DNA of 11,013 nucleotides from CAUZSN01 sp963582345. GTDB taxonomy: Bacteria > Planctomycetota > Planctomycetia > Planctomycetales > Planctomycetaceae. A program made the translations under genes and the position numbers. The stretch covers positions 1 to 11,013 of the forward strand of contig CAUZSN010000094.1 in the NCBI GenBank assembly GCA_963582345.1, given 5' to 3'. Position 1 is the first letter of the stretch. The number at the start of each line of letters is the position of its first letter. Under the pieces are notes generated by a model that saw only the letters and a list, made by a program, of their open reading frames with translations, was not told the DNA's origin and ran no database searches. This document shows positions 6,310 to 11,013 of the stretch, one piece after another.

Positions 6310-7692
6310 ATGATGCGCAAATTCCCAATCAGAAACTTGGTCGTACTTATCGCGATGGTCTTGCTATTGGCTGGCTGTAACGGCGAGTTTCAGGCAGACG
6401 CAACTGGTAGCAGTCCGGGTCCGTCTAGGGGAGTCGCGAGACTCACGGAAGTGAAAGTCTACACGGTCGGTCCGGAAAAGATTGAATTGCACGGCGCGTC
6501 GGTCCAGGGAATGGAAACCACGAGGATCATGGCCAAAGTGGGCGGGTATGTCGAGTCGATTAGTACGATTAATAATCAAGAGGTCGACATTGGTAGTTCT
6601 GTCAAGCAAGGCGACGTCTTGGCTGTTGTGAACGTACCTGAAATGGAGGACCAACGGCAAGAGAAAGAAGCATTGGTTGTTCAAGCTCAAAGCGAAGAAA
6701 AACAAGCGGTTGCAGCCGTAGCTCAAGCCCACGCGCAACTCATGAACAGAAGCGCCGAGCGAAAACAAGCGCAAGCCGATTTGAAAGAAAAGCAAGCAGC
6801 GCAACAATTGCACGAGAAGAAGTTCGCTCGGATCGACCGACTGGTGAAGCAAGAAGCCATTGGCGATGAGCTTCTGATCGAAGCCGAGTACGCTTTGGCG
6901 TCCGCCAGGGCCGCTGTCAGTAGTGGCAATGCGGCGATCGAAACAGCAGACGCCAAGATCACTGCGGCCAAGGCCAACGTGAAGAAATCCGTCGCTGACA
7001 GGGAGAGTGCCGCAGCGCGAATCAAGGTGGCCAAGCACGTCGCAAGACGATTTCAAACCCTGGTCGAGTATGCCACGATCAAAGCGCCATTTGATGGAGT
7101 GATTATCGAGCGGCACATTGACCACGGTTCGTTCGTCAAACCGGCGATGAGCAATTCCGGTGCGATGCCACTATTTAAAATTGCTCGCATCGACAAAGTT
7201 CGCATTGTGGTTGCTGTTTCCAGTACAAAAGCGGCCAAGGTAACCGTCGAACAGAAAGCAGAGTTCCACTCAATCGGCGGGCTGCGAGGAGTGCGAGTGC
7301 CGGGCGTTGTTTCTCGCTCTGCAAGGGCACTAGATCCCGAGTCGCGAATGATGCGCATTGAAGTCCACTTAGATAACACTAACACAAGATCCAGACAGCA
7401 GTTCGTCGAATTGAAGCCAGGAATGTTCGGCACAGTGACCGTGACTTTATTTGACGAAAACTATCAGATATTGGTTGTGCCAAGTTCCGCTGTCGCAACC
7501 GACAAAAAAGGAAAGAACCATGTAATAGTGATTGACGACAACAATCACTGCCATCGGCAGCCAGTCAAAATCAAGTTTAGAAACGAGAAGTTAGCGGGAA
7601 TAATTAGCGGTGTCAAAATGGGAGACCTTGTTGTCGTGTACAACGTTCCTCAACTGAAAAAAGGACAGTTAGTTTCGATAAAATCGGAATAG
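6310..7692 (+). CDS. RND efflux periplasmic adaptor (membrane fusion protein), lipoprotein
   Basis: Links the inner-membrane pump to the outer-membrane channel. The 460-residue product has a lipoprotein signal peptide with lipobox LLAGC, so Cys23 would be lipidated. It then shows the standard MFP order: first half-lipoyl strand (KVGGYVESISTINNQEVDIGSSVKQG region, about 76-102), a coiled-coil hairpin at about 112-250 rich in Ala, Gln, Lys and Glu, the second half-lipoyl motif ATIKAPFDGVI (about 254-264), a beta-barrel domain, and a membrane-proximal domain ending in KKGQLVSIKSE. The hairpin tip has RIDRLVKQEAIG (174-185), matching the channel-docking R-x3-L-x6-S pattern except that Gly replaces the last Ser. 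The hairpin is longer than I recall for AcrA. Two adjacent ATGs occur at 6310 and 6313; AGGGGA (6299-6304) spaces better with the second. Same strand and just downstream of the permease gene, so probably the same operon. Confidence 0.92.
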   Translation: MMRKFPIRNLVVLIAMVLLLAGCNGEFQADATGSSPGPSRGVARLTEVKVYTVGPEKIELHGASVQGMETTRIMAKVGGYVESISTINNQEVDIGSSVKQGDVLAVVNVPEMEDQRQEKEALVVQAQSEEKQAVAAVAQAHAQLMNRSAERKQAQADLKEKQAAQQLHEKKFARIDRLVKQEAIGDELLIEAEYALASARAAVSSGNAAIETADAKITAAKANVKKSVADRESAAARIKVAKHVARRFQTLVEYATIKAPFDGVIIERHIDHGSFVKPAMSNSGAMPLFKIARIDKVRIVVAVSSTKAAKVTVEQKAEFHSIGGLRGVRVPGVVSRSARALDPESRMMRIEVHLDNTNTRSRQQFVELKPGMFGTVTVTLFDENYQILVVPSSAVATDKKGKNHVIVIDDNNHCHRQPVKIKFRNEKLAGIISGVKMGDLVVVYNVPQLKKGQLVSIKSE

Positions 7693-7769
7693 TCGTCCAA
7701 GGGATCGCAGGCGGAATAGCCGATACTATTTGGTAGGTATTCAGAATTCCGATACCCAAGGTGCGATCC

Positions 7770-9497
7770 ATGACATGCTATCGCGTGGTGTCAGGTATTG
7801 GCGGAACGTTTTTCCAGTTGATCCTGGCGGCAGCGACTAGTATTGTTTGGGGCTGTCAAGTTCATCATTCCGTGAGCAGTGTCGCCAGTCATGATGCGCT
7901 GCCGCAATGCGTCCCAACACTAAACCTCACAACGGATCAACAGGCACGTCCGTCCGCCAAAGACAGCGACTCGCATGAATGGCAGACCACACAGCCTGTG
8001 GCTGACACGATACCAATCAAGCAAGACGACTGGCATCCTACGTCGCGTGTGCTGCCAAGCACCAATGCCGTCGCGGCATGTATTCAACCCATAAGCCATT
8101 TAGACCAAGTATCATATGAAGAGTCGTTTGCGTCCGGAAATTCTACGCAGGAGGTCGAATCATTTTGGAAAGACGCGCAGACGCAAGGGATCTCGCCATA
8201 TCCGATTAACCTGGCAACAGTGTTGCGCTTGGCTGGAGCGGATAACTGGGACGTGCAATTTGCGGTGGAGCGAGTGCACGAGGCGCGGATGCGATTGAAA
8301 GCCGCACAAGCGATGTGGTTGCCGTCTTTGGTCATCGGTTTGGGCTACACCAAGCACGACGGCAAGTTGCAGGAATCCGCGGGCAACGTAGTCGAGGTCA
8401 GTCGGAATGCCCTGTTTGTCGGCGGAGGAGCTCGAATCGGCAGCGGACCCTTGGCGGGTGGCGGCGGTGGGCCGGCTCGACTAATGGTCAATTTATCGCT
8501 GGCTGACGCCATTTTCAAGCCGTTGGTGGAAAGACAATTGGTCGATGCCGAACAAGCTCGGGAATCGGTAACTTACAATGACACTTTGCTGGCCGCGTCG
8601 TTGGCCTATTTCGAATTGGTTCACGCCCAGGGTCAGTTACATAACGCACGCAACAAAGATCTGAAAAACGCCGAAGAATTGTTTCAACAGATTCGGGTGT
8701 TCGTCCACGCGGGCAAGGGGTCAAAGGCTGATGTGGCTCGCATGCAGATCGAAGTGAATAACCGGAAGCAGCAAGTCGTCGAAGCTACTGCGGCCGTGAG
8801 CGTGGTTTCCGCCGAGTTGGTCCGACTGCTGCAGCTTAGTCCAGAGACCAAACTGATTGCTCTGGAAGACCAACCCGACAAACCGGTCGCGGTGGAATTG
8901 GTTGCGGAGAAGAGGACGCTGCCAGAATTGGTTTCACAAGGGTTGAGCAATCGACCCGAGTTGTTCGAACACTTGTCTAGGACGGAAGCAGCTCGTCGCG
9001 CCGCCCAGGCCGAACGGCTGCGGCCCTGGTTTCCGAACGTCTTTGTCGGCGCGTCTGCCGGCGGTCTGGGTGGTGGTGTCAACAACTCGTTCCCTCAAAT
9101 GGACGGCCGCAGCGATTTTGATATCCTAGCCGTTTGGGAAATGAGGGGGGATCTTCGTGCGGTCCGCAAGCAACGTAATAGCCAGTACAGGCAGTCTGTA
9201 TTCGCCTGGTATCGAAGACGCGACCAAGTAGTGACCGAAATCACGCAGGCCTATCACCTAGTCCATGCTCAGCGCGAACAAATCAGTCTGGCTGAATCGA
9301 ATCTGGAAGCAGGGATGAGGGCGCTTGAACTTAACAGAATTCGCATTAAGGGTTTTCAAGGACTGCCCTTAGAGGCTCTGCAGGCGGTTCAGTCGATGGC
9401 TGCTGTGAACGATGCGTATGTCAAGGCCGTAGTCGAATATAACAAGGCCCAGGTCCGTTTGGTCCGTGCGATCGGCAATTCGATTGAACAGAACTAG
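7770..9497 (+). CDS. TolC-like outer-membrane efflux channel
   Basis: Outer-membrane exit duct of the tripartite pump. The product of 575 residues has two outer-membrane-efflux-protein repeats, at about 143-355 and 383-575, each with long amphipathic helices (for example VERVHEARMRLKAAQAMWLPS and LSRTEAARRAAQAERLRPWFPN) around Gly-rich beta-strand segments (GGGARIGSGPLAGGGGG; GASAGGLGGGVNNSF). A hydrophobic signal (about 10-27) ends in IVWGC; Cys29 could be lipidated, but Trp at -2 is not a normal lipobox residue. About 110 polar residues rich in Ser, Thr, Gln, His and Asp separate the signal from the first repeat, longer than in TolC. The frame can start at GTG 7761, but ATG 7770 is preferred because AAGG (7758-7761) lies 8 nt upstream. 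It follows the adaptor gene by 77 bp, and third place completes the operon order pump-adaptor-channel. Confidence 0.9.
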   Translation: MTCYRVVSGIGGTFFQLILAAATSIVWGCQVHHSVSSVASHDALPQCVPTLNLTTDQQARPSAKDSDSHEWQTTQPVADTIPIKQDDWHPTSRVLPSTNAVAACIQPISHLDQVSYEESFASGNSTQEVESFWKDAQTQGISPYPINLATVLRLAGADNWDVQFAVERVHEARMRLKAAQAMWLPSLVIGLGYTKHDGKLQESAGNVVEVSRNALFVGGGARIGSGPLAGGGGGPARLMVNLSLADAIFKPLVERQLVDAEQARESVTYNDTLLAASLAYFELVHAQGQLHNARNKDLKNAEELFQQIRVFVHAGKGSKADVARMQIEVNNRKQQVVEATAAVSVVSAELVRLLQLSPETKLIALEDQPDKPVAVELVAEKRTLPELVSQGLSNRPELFEHLSRTEAARRAAQAERLRPWFPNVFVGASAGGLGGGVNNSFPQMDGRSDFDILAVWEMRGDLRAVRKQRNSQYRQSVFAWYRRRDQVVTEITQAYHLVHAQREQISLAESNLEAGMRALELNRIRIKGFQGLPLEALQAVQSMAAVNDAYVKAVVEYNKAQVRLVRAIGNSIEQN

Positions 9498-9738
9498 TCG
9501 GAGCAACGTAAGGTAGAATCGAACTTAAATCATTCGGGTTGAAAAACTGTGGTCCCGTGCCAATTCGAAGGTTCCACATTGATTACTCCCCATGGTAATG
9601 CAGAAGAGCTACAATCGTCGTGGAGACGTTGTGAAGGAATTGGCGAGCCGGAAGTGTCAGCTTTCGGATAGATCGGCGGCACTGAAACTTTTGGTCGGCA
9701 TCCGAGCCGTCGCTCCTGTTTTTAACGCTGAGTGAACG
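9498..9738 (+). other. Intergenic spacer with an imperfect hairpin and a doubtful 47-codon ORF
   Basis: The 241 bp between the channel gene and the rhomboid gene contain an imperfect stem TGTGG...CCACA (9548-9578, with inner CC/GG pairing) but no T tract. An ORF from ATG 9592 to TGA 9735 encodes 47 residues and ends 3 nt before the rhomboid ATG. It has no ribosome-binding site and no recognisable motif, so I do not call it a gene. The rhomboid promoter presumably lies here, but I cannot identify it. Confidence 0.35.
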
Positions 9739-10560
9739 ATGATTCCGTTGCGCGATAACATTCCGTCACGATCGACACCGTTTGTAAATTACTTCGTCAT
9801 TGTGACGTGTACGTTGGTGTTTCTGGCTCAACTCGGCGAATCGAGGGGGCAAGGATCATTGATTGAGCGATATGGAATGATTCCGGTCCGAGTCATCCAT
9901 CCCAACCGGCCTGTTGAAATGGCCGACTACGAGTTAGTGCGAACGCCATTTGACATCCGTTATCACGAGGTCACTCGTCAAGCCGCGGAATCTGCTGTTG
10001 CACCGTGGTTAACGGTGTTGACGTGCATTTTCTTGCATGGCGGTTGGATGCACTTTTTGGGGAACATGTGGTTTCTGTATATCTTTGGTGACAACGTCGA
10101 AGACAGGTTCGGCCATTTCGGTTACTTGATGTTTTACTTAGGTTGCGGGATCGCTGCGAGTCTCACTCATTTGCTTACCAATCTGGGCGGTCCTTCAGTA
10201 TCCGTTCCAACGATCGGAGCCAGCGGAGCGATCGCCGGTGTCATGGGCGCCTACTTTTTGTTGTACCCACGAGCGAAGGTGGTGACGATTGTTCCGATCC
10301 TGTTTTTCATCCAAATCATAGTCTTACCCGCATCAATTTTTTTAGGTATTTGGTTTGCGATCCAAATTTTCCAAGGCACGTCAATGCAATCAACAGGCGT
10401 GGCCTGGTGGGCCCACATTGGCGGCTTCCTGGTCGGAATGCTGCTAGCGTGGCAACTGAAACAACACCATAAACTCCGCCCACCTGTCGAACGCGTCTTA
10501 CCGCATACTGACCACGTCACAGCGTATCGTTTTCGGCGACAAGATAATCCTTGGCATTGA
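9739..10560 (+). CDS. Rhomboid-family intramembrane serine protease
   Basis: Multi-pass membrane protease that cuts transmembrane segments of other proteins; 273 residues. The catalytic Ser-His dyad and its frame are intact: HGGWMHFLGNMWFL (100-113) with the oxyanion-side His105 and Asn109, GASGAIAGVMGAY with nucleophile Ser162, and AWWAHIGGFLVG with His226. Hydrophobic segments lie at about 16-32, 90-115, 128-146, 160-176, 183-205 and 221-238, consistent with a six-helix core. The 55-residue loop between the first and second segments (about 33-88) contains YGMIPVRV, as seen in many bacterial rhomboids. The C-terminus is a short basic, His/Arg/Pro-rich cytoplasmic tail. ATG 9739 is the natural start because the protein begins MIPLRDNIPSR, a common opening in this family; the ribosome-binding site is weak (GAG at 9730-9732). 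The substrate is unknown and the neighbours give no hint. Confidence 0.93.
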   Translation: MIPLRDNIPSRSTPFVNYFVIVTCTLVFLAQLGESRGQGSLIERYGMIPVRVIHPNRPVEMADYELVRTPFDIRYHEVTRQAAESAVAPWLTVLTCIFLHGGWMHFLGNMWFLYIFGDNVEDRFGHFGYLMFYLGCGIAASLTHLLTNLGGPSVSVPTIGASGAIAGVMGAYFLLYPRAKVVTIVPILFFIQIIVLPASIFLGIWFAIQIFQGTSMQSTGVAWWAHIGGFLVGMLLAWQLKQHHKLRPPVERVLPHTDHVTAYRFRRQDNPWH

Positions 10561-10579
10561 CAATGTCGAGGATGTCAAG

Positions 10580-10594
10580 ACAGTTTCAAACTGT
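10580..10594. other. Small palindrome downstream of rhomboid gene
   Basis: ACAGTTT-C-AAACTGT is a perfect 7-bp inverted repeat about a single base, 20 bp after the rhomboid stop codon. It lacks a T tract. It could be a weak mRNA 3' end or a protein-binding site. Confidence 0.25.
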
Positions 10595-10618
10595 TACGAT
10601 CTCGGCATCAGAAGGTTC

Positions 10619-10646
10619 TTGTGGAACATACTGATCTAACTAGCAT
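10619..10646 (+). promoter_or_regulatory. Possible sigma-70 type promoter for tRNA-Val
   Basis: TTGTGG (10619-10624), 16 nt, then TAGCAT (10641-10646) gives a weak match to the -35/-10 consensus. A start near 10653 would leave a short 5' leader before the tRNA. Position is the main support. Confidence 0.22.
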
Positions 10647-10666
10647 TGGGATTCGGATTACAGAAC

Positions 10667-10740
10667 GGGCGATTGGCGCAGTTGGCTAGCGCATCTCGTT
10701 TACACCGAGAGGGTCACAGGTTCGAGTCCTGTATCGCCCA
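10667..10740 (+). tRNA. tRNA-Val (anticodon UAC)
   Basis: A full cloverleaf can be folded. The acceptor stem GGGCGAT (10667-10673) pairs with ATCGCCC (10733-10739); the D stem GCGC (10676-10679) pairs with GCGC (10689-10692); the anticodon stem TCTCG (10694-10698) pairs with CGAGA (10706-10710) around the loop TTTACAC, anticodon TAC at 10701-10703. The variable loop is GGGTC. The T stem ACAGG (10716-10720) pairs with CCTGT (10728-10732) around TTCGAGT. The discriminator is A10740; the CCA end is not encoded (ACCT follows). The 3' half overlaps, on the opposite strand, the end of an integrase reading frame, which marks this tRNA as a likely integration target. Confidence 0.97.
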
Positions 10741-11013
10741 CCTTGACAGATTGCGTGTTATCGCATTCAGTCGCACACCCCTGCAAAACAGGGGTTTTTT
10801 TATATGTACCCGATGGCAGATGCGAGCCCGTGCGATGAGAAACGGCGGGCTGCTGCAGCGCTTTCTGCAGCGCTTTTGTTGCCATCTCAAAATGCTCTGG
10901 GGTCACCCGAAGGTAATGCTTGTACGCCACGGCGGGACTGTTGCCAATCCACTCGCAAACGACGTGTGTCGGGAACTCATTTTCCAGTTCGGTCTGTCGA
11001 CTGGCGCGCATAT
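10700..11013 (-). CDS. Tyrosine recombinase/integrase, C-terminal part (cut by window edge)
   Basis: Only the last part of the gene is in the window; it continues beyond the right edge, so the Met at 11011 is probably internal. The visible start MRASRQTEL contains the likely second catalytic Arg (R2 of the visible part). WIGNSPAVAYKHYLRV follows, with the probable nucleophile Tyr33 (codon 10913-10915); Asn stands where many tyrosine recombinases have the LGH histidine, as I recall for planctomycete members. The conserved domain ends near KALQKALQQPAVSH. The frame then runs on through the tRNA terminator and tRNA-Val, giving a tail that ends VGDTGLEPVTLSV; its TAA stop (10700-10702) is in the antisense of the anticodon loop. 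The enzyme would catalyse integration and excision of an element at this tRNA. Whether the whole tail is translated is unknown. Confidence 0.85.
   Translation of the reverse strand, partial: MRASRQTELENEFPTHVVCEWIGNSPAVAYKHYLRVTPEHFEMATKALQKALQQPAVSHRTGSHLPSGTYKKTPVLQGCATECDNTQSVKVGDTGLEPVTLSV
10703..10740. other. Probable attachment-site region (tRNA-Val 3' half)
   Basis: An integrase gene ends inside and opposite to the 3' half of an intact tRNA, the usual arrangement at one end of an element integrated into a tRNA gene. The exact core cannot be set, because the matching copy at the other end of the element lies outside the window. Confidence 0.5.
10777..10801 (+). terminator. Rho-independent terminator of tRNA-Val
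   Basis: A perfect 7-bp stem ACCCCTG / CAGGGGT (10777-10783 with 10789-10795), loop CAAAA, is followed by an unbroken T run through 10801. It lies 36 bp after the tRNA and acts in its direction only, because the other strand has no T tract. It is located inside the antisense integrase reading frame. Confidence 0.9.
10853..10876. repeat. Perfect 12-bp tandem duplication in the integrase gene
   Basis: CTGCAGCGCTTT occurs twice head to tail (10853-10864 and 10865-10876). On the coding strand each copy encodes Lys-Ala-Leu-Gln, adding one helical turn after the catalytic domain without shifting the frame. Confidence 0.85.

Noticed and set aside
6364..7125. Long minus-strand open frame (253 codons) opposite the adaptor gene
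   Set aside because: It lies wholly antisense to the clear coiled-coil adaptor gene, whose biased Ala/Lys/Gln/Glu codons leave the other strand open. The translation has no domain motif and no sensible start context.
10777..10801. Terminator as the end signal of the integrase gene
   Set aside because: The T tract is on the plus strand after the tRNA, so it works in the tRNA direction and not for the minus-strand integrase.

Overview
The window looks like a stretch of chromosome from a planctomycete, probably of the Rhodopirellula/Pirellula type. This is an inference from protein style, made without any database search. The clues are the integrase fragment at the right edge, whose WIGNS and HYLRV motifs are typical of planctomycete tyrosine recombinases, the secreted His/Gly-rich protein on the minus strand, the form of the RND pump, and the fairly sparse, loosely spaced gene layout. 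Six protein genes (one cut by the window edge) and one tRNA can be supported.

Left part (1-2305): a complete egtD-type histidine N-alpha-methyltransferase (113-1072, +), the methylating enzyme of ergothioneine synthesis. It converges on a secreted protein of unknown function with a likely alpha/alpha-toroid fold (1097-2305, -). The two stop codons are only 24 bp apart. A 370-bp divergent spacer (2306-2674) separates the secreted-protein gene from the efflux genes.

Middle (2675-9497): a complete tripartite RND efflux set on the plus strand, in the order inner-membrane permease (2675-6196), periplasmic adaptor lipoprotein (6310-7692), TolC-like outer-membrane channel (7770-9497). The gaps are short (113 and 77 bp) and no convincing terminator lies between the genes, so they are probably one operon. 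The permease is odd in three ways: a canonical EF-hand calcium loop in a periplasmic segment, proton-relay positions that resemble heavy-metal pumps more than AcrB, and a degenerate 14-bp tandem DNA repeat that forms part of the linker between its two halves.

Right part (9498-11013): a rhomboid intramembrane serine protease (9739-10560, +), then a tRNA-Val(UAC) gene (10667-10740, +) with a rho-independent terminator (10777-10801). Reading inward from the right edge on the minus strand is the C-terminal end of a tyrosine recombinase. Its open frame continues through the tRNA terminator and into the tRNA, and stops inside the anticodon loop. This is the signature of an integrative element inserted at the 3' end of a tRNA gene; the rest of the element would lie to the right of the window.

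I found no CRISPR array, rRNA, complete insertion sequence or toxin/defence cassette. The most noteworthy items are the unusual permease and the integrase/tRNA/terminator overlap, not a wholly new system.
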